A stretch of 62,009 nucleotides of DNA from Acetobacter cerevisiae (GTDB lineage: Bacteria > Pseudomonadota > Alphaproteobacteria > Acetobacterales > Acetobacteraceae): NCBI RefSeq assembly GCF_001580535.1, contig NZ_LHZA01000147.1, forward strand, positions 1 through 62,009. The letters are read 5' to 3'. This document shows positions 44,601 through 52,226 of this stretch, piece by piece. Under the pieces are notes generated by a model. It had not been told where the DNA came from. It made no database searches and worked only from the letters and a program-made list of their open reading frames with translations. Both the position numbers and the translations under genes were made by a program. Within the stretch, counting starts at the first letter, position 1; every line of letters begins with the position of its first letter.

Positions 44601-44786
44601 GCGGTAAGAATCCTGCTGCGTGTGATGGGAGAAGCCACTCTGCCGGACCTGATGGCGCGCACCGCGCATCTGGCGCAGACTGTGCGGCAGATCTTCGAGC
44701 ACCGCGTCGGGCCGGTTGGTGGGGAGGCTAGCTTTGCGGGAAAAGCTGCCGAAGAACGTTCCGCACCCTCAGCCGTTGAGTTTTGA
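41640..44786 (+). CDS. glnE: Bifunctional glutamine synthetase adenylyltransferase/deadenylyltransferase
   Basis: Adds and removes AMP on glutamine synthetase to control nitrogen assimilation. 1048 residues, slightly longer than E. coli (946). Two nucleotidyltransferase domains are visible. The first has GKLGARELNFSSDIDLMVLYD at about 198-218 (metal ligands Asp210 and Asp212). The second has GKAGSREMMPGSDLDLLLVF at about 725-745. Each is followed by helical PII-sensing/regulatory domains. ATG start; the preceding 38 bases must contain both divergent promoters or a promoter inside the AsmA-like gene. A hairpin terminator follows. Confidence 0.96.
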   Translation: MTASVVSSYFRDVRAPRGARTRLWPDANWAAPADTQAATHFAQDMRVALQEAGGPGDVLNLPGAEGLVACLGGNSPYLSDLARQDPVFFATLVQSGPEPCAKDVFAAFADFDITSGRECVARFLREAKKRTALICAVADLGGFWSLEEVTQTLSRLADAALEVAVRHLLWSAHQAGQIQLRDPKRPAHASGFVVLAMGKLGARELNFSSDIDLMVLYDPSVQSQPDTVRRVFIRMTSDLVGLMEARDADGYVFRTDLRLRPDPSSTPPAVSVQAAIQYYESLGQTWERAAMIKARPVAGDMALGRRFLAAIRPFVWRRHLDFALIDDIHDMKARIDRYRKAGRTGLADLPDAVLADPAASRDWLLGHNVKLGQGGIREIEFLAQAMQLVWGGRVPALRDRTTFGALKKLVGSAYLPREEAEVLARTYRFLRDAEHRLQMRADHQTHDLPDRPEAFDAFAVFMNYTDGEALALEMLPRMREARRIFERHFATPQVSAPAQDATLLAVAPDDENSPALLERLGFPAAQTEEAVQVLARWQTNSLRALRSERARALLRGLLPALLASFAARSNPLACLRRFEALLARQHAGVQLLSLFERNPALIDRIAALFDSSAFLANHLADTPSALEGLLEPEPEEGRNVLDRLRHLATEVDSAELLVTALRPLLRGEEFRLSVAVLEGRLGENEAEKQRTALADTIMTVLMRAVEKEHQQRYGRVRGGGMAVLALGKAGSREMMPGSDLDLLLVFDHPEDVQVSQVPENAPRLQNGLPVRAPRSLAVSQYYTRLAHAFIAALTAPGPEGPLYAVDMRLRPSGAAGPVAVFRTAFLKYHQDAAWTWERMALTRARVITAPAVLKARLQADLVQILNGDLRKPRPSTETLLEDARQMRARLARDLPASSPWDIKRRAGGLMEVEFVAQILQLVAGTKDARNPCTRRALALLKKGGLLSAAETKLLLEADAVWRQLQCLLRLLCGPVPPVDLERGLAPGAVRILLRVMGEATLPDLMARTAHLAQTVRQIFEHRVGPVGGEASFAGKAAEERSAPSAVEF

Positions 44787-44788
44787 AG

Positions 44789-44825
44789 GCTGTCTGACAG
44801 GGAAATTTTTCAGGCAGCGTTTTCC
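44789..44825 (+). terminator. Terminator after glnE
   Basis: GCTGTCTGA (44789-44797) pairs with TCAGGCAGC (44810-44818) through nine pairs including one G-T, then GTTTTCC. It lies in the short gap before the peroxiredoxin gene. Confidence 0.65.
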
Positions 44826-44856
44826 GATACATTGTTTTTTCAGGAAAGAACCGAGC

Positions 44857-45348
44857 ATGACAGACACGCAGGACACCACAAAAAACGGCCTGAAAGAGGG
44901 CGATATCGCTCCGGATTTCAAAATAGAGGCCAGCCGGGGCCGCACCGTCAGTCTCGCGGAGCTGAAAGGCAAACCATTTGTGCTGTATTTCTACCCCAAG
45001 GCGGACACGCCCGGTTGTACCAAGGAAGCCTGTGGCTTCAGTGAGGCTCTGGGGCAGTTTGAAGGGGCGGGGCTGACCGTGATCGGCGTCTCGCGCGATC
45101 CCGTCAAAGCGCTTGATAAATTTGCTGAGAAATATGACCTCACATTCCCGCTGGCCTCAGATGAAGCAGGGAGCGTGACGGAAGCCTATGGCGTGTGGGT
45201 CGAAAAATCCCTGTATGGCAAAACCTATATGGGGATTGATCGCACCACGTTCCTGATTGGGGCGGATGGCAAAATCGCCCGTATCTGGAAAAAGGTGAAA
45301 GTGCCGGGCCATGTGGAGGCTGTGCTGGACGCCGCGAAGGCTCTTTAA
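44857..45348 (+). CDS. bcp: Thioredoxin-dependent peroxiredoxin (Bcp/PrxQ)
   Basis: 163-residue thiol peroxidase. Peroxidatic Cys54 and resolving Cys59 in ADTPGCTKEACGF (about 49-61), a five-residue spacing diagnostic of the Bcp/PrxQ alpha group. The usual GVSxDxxxxHxxFxxKY region follows as GVSRDPVKALDKFAEKYDL. Start 44857 has AGGAAA upstream; the frame is open into glnE but the family starts here. Converges with a Gly/Pro-rich protein gene. Confidence 0.95.
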   Translation: MTDTQDTTKNGLKEGDIAPDFKIEASRGRTVSLAELKGKPFVLYFYPKADTPGCTKEACGFSEALGQFEGAGLTVIGVSRDPVKALDKFAEKYDLTFPLASDEAGSVTEAYGVWVEKSLYGKTYMGIDRTTFLIGADGKIARIWKKVKVPGHVEAVLDAAKAL

Positions 45349-45388
45349 CAGCACGCCTCCTGCAATCAGGCCCTCAATCCGGCTGGGG

Positions 45389-45793
45389 TTACGAGCCGGA
45401 GTAATAGCTGCCGGGGACGGCGTAATAGCCCGGAGCAGGAGCCACCGGCACTGCGGGCACCACCGGCACGGCATAGCCCATAGCGGGCGGAGGCGGAGGT
45501 GGCGGCGCATAAGCCACCGGCGGCGGTGCGGCATTGCCCATGGCAGCACCGGCCAGAGCGCCAACAGCCAGACCACCAATCAGCGCGCCGGCAATGGCAC
45601 CGCCACCGGGGCCACGGTGCCAGCCTCTGCGCGGGCCACCACCCCAGTAACCACCACGCGGCGGCGGAGGCGGACCACCCCAGCCGGGACGGCCCCAGCC
45701 GCCACCCGGATGCGCCTCTGCGGCGGGCAGTGTCGCCAGTGTCGTGCCTGCAATAAGGGGCAGGGCGAGAAGAAGTTTTGTCATACGGCGCAT
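45389..45793 (-). CDS. Exported Gly/Pro-rich protein with glycine-zipper segment
   Basis: 134 residues. Signal peptide MRRMTKLLLALPLIAGTTLATLPAAEA, predicted cleavage at AEA-HP (about 27). Mature part: GGGWGRPGWGGPPPPPRGGYW low complexity, a glycine zipper GGAIAGALIGGLAVGALAGAAMGN (about 62-85), then Pro/Val/Ala repeats. The zipper suggests membrane or self-association, as in outer-membrane Gly-zipper proteins. Start at 45793 has GAGGAGG 6 bases upstream; an ATG 11 residues earlier lacks this. No function known. Confidence 0.8.
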   Translation of the reverse strand: MRRMTKLLLALPLIAGTTLATLPAAEAHPGGGWGRPGWGGPPPPPRGGYWGGGPRRGWHRGPGGGAIAGALIGGLAVGALAGAAMGNAAPPPVAYAPPPPPPPAMGYAVPVVPAVPVAPAPGYYAVPGSYYSGS

Positions 45794-45922
45794 CGTGTGC
45801 CTCCTCGAAACTGACAGAGGAAACACCGGAGCGTCTCCTCTTCACGTCCTAATAACGCGCTGCCTCATGGCAATTTCAAGGCCGCTTCCGGGCAATTTGT
45901 GTCCCTTAAAAAAGGACGACTG

Positions 45923-47197
45923 TTATCCCTGATCAATCACGGTTGTGCGGGGCAGTGTCAGCACTGTCAGCAGTGTGACAAGGGCGCAGGCGGACACGTA
46001 ATAGGCAAACCACATCTCGTGCCCCGCCTGCTTGCACCACAGCGCGACATATTCCGTTGTGCCGCCAAAGACGGACACCGTAACAGCATAAGGCAGCGCC
46101 ACACCCAGCGCGCGGATGCGGGTGGGGAAGAGCTCCGCCTTCACCACCGCATTGATGGAGGTGTAGCCAGAGGCGATGAACAGCGCGCCCGTGATCAGCC
46201 CAAATGCGGCCCATGCAGAGTGAACACCGGAGAGAATGGTCAGCAGCGGGACGGTGCCCAGCGTGGCGCAGACGCCAAAATACAGTAGCAGCGGGCGGCG
46301 ACCAATGCGGTCAGACAACGCCCCGAACGCAGGCTGGATGGCTGCAAAAATAATCAGGCAGGCAGAAGAGATCAGCGTTGCAGTCTCTTTGGGAAAGCCC
46401 AGCGTGTTGGCAAGATATTTCTGCATATAGATGGTGTAGGTATAGAAAATAACCGTGCCACCCAGCGTCATGCCACAGACCGTCAGTACGGCACGCGGGT
46501 GCTGAAGCAGGACGCGTAGTCCTCCTTTTTCCTTTTGTGTGCTCGTCTTTTCAAAACGCTCGCTCTCCTGCATGTGGCGACGCAGCCAGAACACCAGCAA
46601 CGCTCCCAGCGCCCCGATAACGAACGGCACGCGCCAGCCCCATGCCGCAATCTGTTCCGGTGTGAGCAGGACATATTGCATCAGCAGCAGAAGCAGCAGC
46701 GCCAGCAATTGCCCCATAACCAGCGTGACATACAGAAAGCCAGACCAGAACCCGCGATGTTCCGGGGTAGCCATTTCCGCCAGATAGGTGGCGGAGGCTC
46801 CATATTCCCCACCCAGACTGAGGCCCTGTACCAGTCGGGCCAGCAGCAGCACGGCTGGCGCCAGAAGGCCGATTTGCTCATAGGTCGGGCAGACGGCAAT
46901 GGCCAGCGAGCCAAAGCACATGGCTGTGACGGAATAAGTCAGCGCGGTGCGGCGACCATAACGGTCCGCCGCCATACCAAGCAGCCATCCCCCCACCGGA
47001 CGCATGAAGAAGCCAACGGCAAAAATGGCTGCGGCATTCAGCAGCTCTGCGGTTTGGTTGCCACGTGGGAAGAAGGCGTGTGCGAAATAGATGGTAAAGG
47101 AGGAATAGACATACCAGTCGTAATATTCCAGCAGGTTCCCGGCAGAGCCTGCCAGAATGCCACGAAGGCGCTGCGCCGTTGTCATTCCGGTTCTCAT
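45923..47197 (-). CDS. MFS transporter, MHS family (alpha-ketoglutarate permease KgtP-like)
   Basis: Proton symporter of the metabolite:H+ symporter family, 424 residues and 12 TM. Signatures: GNLLEYYDWYVYSSFTIYFA near the N-terminus, RPVGGWLLGMAADRYGRRTAL (TM2-3 loop, about 66-86), RLVQGLSLGGEYGAS (about 116-130), and LSDRIGRRPLLLY (second half loop). KgtP, ProP and CitH are the nearest families; KgtP is favoured by the DctA gene directly upstream. 58 bases after dctA, probably co-transcribed, i.e. C4/C5-dicarboxylate uptake. Confidence 0.9.
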   Translation of the reverse strand: MRTGMTTAQRLRGILAGSAGNLLEYYDWYVYSSFTIYFAHAFFPRGNQTAELLNAAAIFAVGFFMRPVGGWLLGMAADRYGRRTALTYSVTAMCFGSLAIAVCPTYEQIGLLAPAVLLLARLVQGLSLGGEYGASATYLAEMATPEHRGFWSGFLYVTLVMGQLLALLLLLLMQYVLLTPEQIAAWGWRVPFVIGALGALLVFWLRRHMQESERFEKTSTQKEKGGLRVLLQHPRAVLTVCGMTLGGTVIFYTYTIYMQKYLANTLGFPKETATLISSACLIIFAAIQPAFGALSDRIGRRPLLLYFGVCATLGTVPLLTILSGVHSAWAAFGLITGALFIASGYTSINAVVKAELFPTRIRALGVALPYAVTVSVFGGTTEYVALWCKQAGHEMWFAYYVSACALVTLLTVLTLPRTTVIDQG

Positions 47198-47255
47198 GTA
47201 AAATCTCGCATCTGATAAGAGGCTTTTAAAGGCTGAAAAAGGAGAGGGAGCGGCT

Positions 47256-48548
47256 TCAGGTGTCTGATTTTTCGCTCAGGGCTTTGTGGAGTTGCTGTGT
47301 GTCCAGAGAGTTTTCCCAACGGGAAATAACAATGGCAGCGACCGCATTGCCGACCAGATTGGTCAGGGAGCGACATTCCGACATGAAGCGATCAATTCCC
47401 AGAATAAGCGCCATGCCACCGACCGGCACGCTGGGGACCACGGAAAGTGTTGCCGCCAGCGTAATAAACCCGGCCCCAGTCACACCGGCCGCGCCTTTGG
47501 AACTCACCATGGCAACAAGCAGGAGGGCAATCTGTTCCCCAAGGCCCAGATGCACGTCGGTTGCCTGCGCGATGAACAGGGCGGCGAGGGTCATGTAAAT
47601 ATTGGTGCCGTCCAGATTGAAGGAATAGCCCATGGGCACCACCAGCCCGACAATCCCCTGTGGGCAGCCTGCATTTTCCAGCTTGGCAATCAGCCCCGGC
47701 AGAGCAGATTCAGAGGAACTGGTGCCCAGAACAATCAGCAGCTCTTCCTTGATATAGGCCAGCAGGCGGAAAATGCTGAAGCCCATCATGCGGGTCACCA
47801 GCCCCAGAATACCGCAGACGAACAGAATGGCCGTCAGATAAAACGCCAGAACCAGCCCCACCAGATGCCCGATGGACGCCACGCCAAACTTGCCCACCGT
47901 AAAGGCCATGGCCCCGAAGGCCCCAATGGGGGCGACATACATCACCAGACGCACCACGCCGAAGACCAACTCCGTCAGGCTGCGGAACAGGGTGAGGACT
48001 TTCTGACCACTTTCTCCCATCTGCGCGAGGCTGACGCCAAACAGGATGGCAATCAGCAGCACCTGCAAAATCTCGCCCGATGTGAAGGCCCCGGCGGTGG
48101 TGCTGGGGATGATGCGCATCAGGAACTCCGTAAAGGAGTGGGAATGCGCTTCACTCACAAAACTGGCGACAGAGCCGGTGTCCAGCGAGGCAGGCTGGAT
48201 ATGCAGCCCCGCGCCGGGGCGGGCGATATTGGCCACCAGCATGCCGACAATTAGCGCCAGCGTTGAAAAACACAGGAAATAGGCCATGGCCTTACCTGCC
48301 ACACGGCCTGTCTGTTTGAGGTCCGCCATTCCGGCAATGCCGGTGCAGACGGTCAGAAAAATGACCGGTGCAATGACCATCTTGATGAGTTTGACAAACC
48401 CGTCCCCCAGCGGACGCAGGGCCGCGCCAATGTTGGGGAAGAAGGCGCCAACAAGAATGCCCGCAATAACCGCAATAATCACCTGAATATAAAACAGGTG
48501 CGCGCGGGAGGAGCCGGAGGGGGCGGAAGCAGTGGTAGGATGAGACAT
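47256..48548 (-). CDS. dctA: C4-dicarboxylate transporter DctA
   Basis: SDF-family H+ or Na+ coupled uptake of succinate, fumarate, malate. 430 residues: [22 protein letters not shown] at about 50-72, the serine loop [20 protein letters not shown] (about 275-294), [17 protein letters not shown] (about 307-323), and [18 protein letters not shown] (about 373-390). The ECRSLTN motif is typical of DctA and distinguishes it from the DAACS protein at 20197. Lead gene of a two-gene unit with an MFS carrier. Divergent from rmuC. Confidence 0.96.
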   Translation of the reverse strand: MSHPTTASAPSGSSRAHLFYIQVIIAVIAGILVGAFFPNIGAALRPLGDGFVKLIKMVIAPVIFLTVCTGIAGMADLKQTGRVAGKAMAYFLCFSTLALIVGMLVANIARPGAGLHIQPASLDTGSVASFVSEAHSHSFTEFLMRIIPSTTAGAFTSGEILQVLLIAILFGVSLAQMGESGQKVLTLFRSLTELVFGVVRLVMYVAPIGAFGAMAFTVGKFGVASIGHLVGLVLAFYLTAILFVCGILGLVTRMMGFSIFRLLAYIKEELLIVLGTSSSESALPGLIAKLENAGCPQGIVGLVVPMGYSFNLDGTNIYMTLAALFIAQATDVHLGLGEQIALLLVAMVSSKGAAGVTGAGFITLAATLSVVPSVPVGGMALILGIDRFMSECRSLTNLVGNAVAAIVISRWENSLDTQQLHKALSEKSDT

Positions 48549-48723
48549 GGCGAAAAGGGTATTTTCCCGGTTTGTTCATTATTCTTGTCAACGCTGGAGC
48601 AGCGCGGCAAACCTGAATGCTGTTGTATACAGGCTCTTCGTTGCATTGGCGTCATAATTTATTACGGGGACCAGATCAGCACGAACCGGCCTCCCTGCCG
48701 AGAGAAAATGAGACGGATCACGG

Positions 48724-50004
48724 ATGGATGATGGAATAATGCTGGTTGTTGTGGCTTTGGGAGCACTTGCACTGGGGGCGGTGCTGGCCTGGCTGCTGGG
48801 CGGTGGCCGCAAGGGTCAGGGCGGGGCAGATGCGGATCTGCTGGCCCGGCTCTATGTGCTTGTGGAGCAGGAAACCGCCGCCGCCCGGACGGAAGCCGCG
48901 CACCAGAGAACGCATCTGTCGGAACTGGAACGGGTGATGACCGGGCGCATTGAGCAGGTGCGCTCCGAGCTGGCTGAACGTCTGGCTGGCATGGTTGGCA
49001 ACATGGGGCGGGAGCAGGCCGAAGTGCGGGCTGCGCAGGCTGAAGCCTTGCGGGAGATGGCGGAAACCTCCGCCCGCCAGTTGTCCGCCATTCGTGTGGC
49101 GGTGACGGATCAGCTGCATGAGGCCGTGGAGCGGCAGATGCAGACCTCCTTCCAGCGTGTGCTGGAGCAGTTCAGCGCGATGCAGAAGGCCATGGGCGAA
49201 GTGCGGGCCATGACGGCGCAGATCAGCGACCTCAAGCGCCTGTTCGGCAACGTGAAGACCCGTGGCGGCTGGGGAGAAGCGCAGCTCAAGGCCATTCTGG
49301 ATGATGTGCTGCCGGAAGGGTCATACGAATCGAACGTGCGGCTGGGGCCGGGGAATGATGTGGTGGAATTTGCCATCCGCATGCCGGTGCGTTCCAGCAC
49401 ACCGCCGGTGCTGCCGGTGGATAGCAAGTTCCCGACCGAAGCCTATGAGCGTTTGCTGAACGCCGTGGAGGACGGCGATGCGGTGGCTGAGAAAGCCGCT
49501 CGCAAGTCTCTGGAAAGCACTTTGCGGCTGGCAGCACGAAAAATTGCGACCAAATATATCCACCCTCCGCGCACGGTGGAATTTGCCGTGCTGTATCTGC
49601 CAACCGACGGCCTCTATGCGGAAGCGGCCCGCATCCCCGGCCTGATTGATGAAATTGGCCGGACCTGCCGGGTGATGATTATGGGGCCCGCTCTCATGCC
49701 CGCTCTGCTGCGCACTGTGCATCTGGGTTATGTCACGCTGGCGCTGGAAGACCGGACGGAAACCATTGCCCGCCTGCTGGGCGCAACCCGACAGGAAATG
49801 ATCCGCATGGATGGCGTGCTGGAAAAACTGGCGCGGAATGCGCAGGCTATGTCAACATCCATTGAGGAAGCCCGCAGGCGCACCCGCGTGGTCAGCCGCC
49901 GATTGCGGGAACTGGATGCCCCGGAGACGGAAGACGTAGCACTTAATCCTGAAATGGAATTTACTGGCCCTGAACCGGGGAAAACAGCATCAGGACAGTT
50001 ATGA
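48724..50004 (+). CDS. rmuC: DNA recombination protein RmuC
   Basis: 426 residues: N-terminal TM helix (about 5-25), coiled coil about 40-170, then the RmuC nuclease-like core with FGNVKTRGGWGEAQLKAILDD (about 172-192), the conserved signature, and VDSKFPTEAYERLL (about 230-243), in which DSKFP is the PD-(D/E)XK-like piece. RmuC limits inversions at short inverted repeats. The stop overlaps the response regulator start by 4 bases, an unusual partner. Confidence 0.96.
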   Translation: MDDGIMLVVVALGALALGAVLAWLLGGGRKGQGGADADLLARLYVLVEQETAAARTEAAHQRTHLSELERVMTGRIEQVRSELAERLAGMVGNMGREQAEVRAAQAEALREMAETSARQLSAIRVAVTDQLHEAVERQMQTSFQRVLEQFSAMQKAMGEVRAMTAQISDLKRLFGNVKTRGGWGEAQLKAILDDVLPEGSYESNVRLGPGNDVVEFAIRMPVRSSTPPVLPVDSKFPTEAYERLLNAVEDGDAVAEKAARKSLESTLRLAARKIATKYIHPPRTVEFAVLYLPTDGLYAEAARIPGLIDEIGRTCRVMIMGPALMPALLRTVHLGYVTLALEDRTETIARLLGATRQEMIRMDGVLEKLARNAQAMSTSIEEARRRTRVVSRRLRELDAPETEDVALNPEMEFTGPEPGKTASGQL

Positions 50005-50753
50005 CGGAAGAGACAGCACTGAACACAGATCCGGATACAGCACAGCTCGGCCAGCCCCGAGGCCCCGAGCAGTCCCGAGGCGTTGTGCTGCTGATAGAAG
50101 ATGACAGCGCGATTGCTGAAGAAATTGTGGGCGAACTGACGGCCCATGGTTTTGAGGTGCGGCACGAGGAAACCGGCGATGCTGGTCTTACGGCAGCCCT
50201 CACGGGTGAGGCGCACGTCATGGTGGTGGATCGCCTGCTGCCGGGGATGGATGGCCTGAGCGTGATTGAGGCGGTGCGCCAGCGCGGCATCCGGACGCCG
50301 GTTCTGGTGCTGTCCGCTCTCTCCGCTGTGGATGACCGCGTGACCGGTCTGAAAGCAGGCGGCGATGATTACCTGACCAAGCCCTTCGCCATGGAAGAGC
50401 TGATGGCCCGGGTGGAAGCGCTGCTGCGCCGCCCGGATGATACGCGCAGCACCCAGTTGCGGGTAGGGCCGCTCTCCATGGATCTGATCGAGCGCCGCGT
50501 CTGGCGGGATGGCCGGGAGATTGAACTGCTGCCGCGCGAGTTTCGGTTGCTGGAATATCTCATGCGCAGGCCCGGACAGGTGCTGACCCGCTCCATGATG
50601 CTGGAAGATGTCTGGCAGTATCGCTTTATTCCGCGCACCAATCTGGTGGATGTGCATATCGGTAAGCTGCGCCGCAAGGTGGATGTGCCCGGAGAAGAGC
50701 CGCTGATCCGCAGCATTCGCGGCACAGGATTCCTGCTGCGTGTTCCTGACTGA
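50001..50753 (+). CDS. OmpR-family two-component response regulator
   Basis: 250 residues: receiver domain with acidic pair Glu33-Asp34-Asp35, phosphoacceptor Asp77 (MVVDRLLPG) and Lys127 (LTKPF), then a winged-helix DNA-binding domain (about 155-250; ELLPREFRLLEYLMRRPGQVLTR and NLVDVHIGKLRRK). ATGA overlap with rmuC and 14-base overlap with the kinase gene, so translation is coupled. Likely controls the RND pump genes that follow. The N-terminal 25 residues before the receiver are polar and disordered. Confidence 0.95.
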   Translation: MTEETALNTDPDTAQLGQPRGPEQSRGVVLLIEDDSAIAEEIVGELTAHGFEVRHEETGDAGLTAALTGEAHVMVVDRLLPGMDGLSVIEAVRQRGIRTPVLVLSALSAVDDRVTGLKAGGDDYLTKPFAMEELMARVEALLRRPDDTRSTQLRVGPLSMDLIERRVWRDGREIELLPREFRLLEYLMRRPGQVLTRSMMLEDVWQYRFIPRTNLVDVHIGKLRRKVDVPGEEPLIRSIRGTGFLLRVPD

Positions 50754-52110
50754 GCTTTTCCGCACCGCAACCTTCCGCCTCACACTGGCTGCTCTGGCGG
50801 CCATGGCAGGCGTGATGGTGATGCAGTTCGGGCTGGTTTATACCCAGATGGAAGCGGTGGAATCCCGTCGCTCGACCGAACTGCTGCGTGGCGAGGCCCA
50901 TTTACTGGCACAAATGACGCCGGAACATCTGGAATATGTCATCCGCAAACGCGCAACGGATGATCTGCGGCTGGTTATCAGCAGTGCCGGACTGTTTGAC
51001 GCCAGCCATGCCCTGATTGCCGGGGATCTGCACGCATGGCCCAAAGGGCTCGTAGCGGACGGCAAACCGCATAATATCGAAATCTACCCGGAGGAGGGCG
51101 CTGCCTATCCGCTGCGCCTGCTGGCGGAAACTCTGCCGGATGGCACCATTCTGGTGCTGGGGCGCAGCTTTCACCTGCTGGCTGAGCAGAAGCTGATGCT
51201 GCGGCATGCCACGGTGGTGGCGGCCATTCCCACCCTGTTATTCGCCCTGCTGCTGGGCATGGTGCTGAGCCGCCGCGCCCTGTTCCGGGTGAAGGAAATG
51301 CACGAGGCCATTGACCTGATCATGGCGGGGGATATCCACGAGCGTCTGCCTGCCGGGAAGGAACGGGATGATCTGGAGCGTCTGGCAGGGAGCGTGAACC
51401 GCATGCTGGACCGTCTGGAGCACCTGATGGACGGAATGCGGGAGGTCGGCAACGATATTGCGCATGACCTGCGCACACCGCTTTCCCGCGTGCGCGCCAA
51501 GCTGGAGCGGGCCTTGGCCTCTGGTGGCGAGCGCGAGGCGCTGGAAGATGCCGTCAGCGGGGCAGTCGGCAATCTGGACCAGTGTCTGGGCATTATCACC
51601 GCCCTGTTGCGGATTGCGGAGCTGGAAAGCAGCCGTCGCCGTGCCGGGTTTGCAATGGTGAATCTGAACGATCTGGGCGCTGACGTGGTTGATCTCTACG
51701 AACCGATTGCGGAAACGGAGGGGGTGACGCTGGTTATGCAGCCGACCACCGTGCCGGTCTGTCTGGACGGGGACCGGCATCTGCTGATCGAACTGCTGGT
51801 CAATCTGGTGGATAATGCCATCAAATTCACCCCGGAGGGTGGGGAAGTGACGGTGAGTGTAAGCCGTCAGGCCGGCGCGGTCTGTCTGACCGTGACCGAC
51901 ACCGGCATTGGTATTGCTCCGGAAGAACGTGGCGCGGTGCTGTCCCGCTTTTACCGCTCGGACAAGAGCCGCCATGTGCCGGGCAGCGGGCTGGGCCTCA
52001 GCCTTGTTTCCGCCATTGCCCACCTGCATGACGCGACGGTGCAGATCGATGCGGGGCCGGAAGGGCGTGGAACCCGCTTCACTGTTATATTTGTGTTACA
52101 ACATTCCTGA
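50740..52110 (+). CDS. Two-component sensor histidine kinase
   Basis: 456 residues. TM1 about 13-34, periplasmic sensing region about 35-155 with no recognised domain, TM2 about 158-177, HAMP about 178-230, dimerisation/phosphoacceptor His242 in NDIAHDLRTPLSR, catalytic domain with N box LLVNLVDNAIKF (Asn359), G1 DTGIGIAPEERG (about 387-398) and G2 GSGLGLSLV. Start is a GTG inside the regulator gene. TctE/QseC-like. A 116-base gap leads to the RND pump. Confidence 0.93.
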   Translation: MFLTELFRTATFRLTLAALAAMAGVMVMQFGLVYTQMEAVESRRSTELLRGEAHLLAQMTPEHLEYVIRKRATDDLRLVISSAGLFDASHALIAGDLHAWPKGLVADGKPHNIEIYPEEGAAYPLRLLAETLPDGTILVLGRSFHLLAEQKLMLRHATVVAAIPTLLFALLLGMVLSRRALFRVKEMHEAIDLIMAGDIHERLPAGKERDDLERLAGSVNRMLDRLEHLMDGMREVGNDIAHDLRTPLSRVRAKLERALASGGEREALEDAVSGAVGNLDQCLGIITALLRIAELESSRRRAGFAMVNLNDLGADVVDLYEPIAETEGVTLVMQPTTVPVCLDGDRHLLIELLVNLVDNAIKFTPEGGEVTVSVSRQAGAVCLTVTDTGIGIAPEERGAVLSRFYRSDKSRHVPGSGLGLSLVSAIAHLHDATVQIDAGPEGRGTRFTVIFVLQHS

Positions 52111-52226
52111 AACGCCCAGATTAAAAGCATTTTTATTGGCGCTGAGAGGGGATGTCTGTATCTCAGTTTGTATGAGCGATTTATCTGGATGCTGGCGTTT
52201 AGACGTGTCGGCAGGGGCTGTCACGT

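Noticed and set aside
48549..48600. TTGACA on the minus strand upstream of dctA
   Set aside because: The nearest A/T-rich -10 candidate is about 20 bases away, too far to accept as a promoter.
52110..52200. AAACGCC and GGCGTTT inverted pair flanking the RND leader
   Set aside because: The arms are almost 90 bases apart and could pair by chance; no support for a real element.
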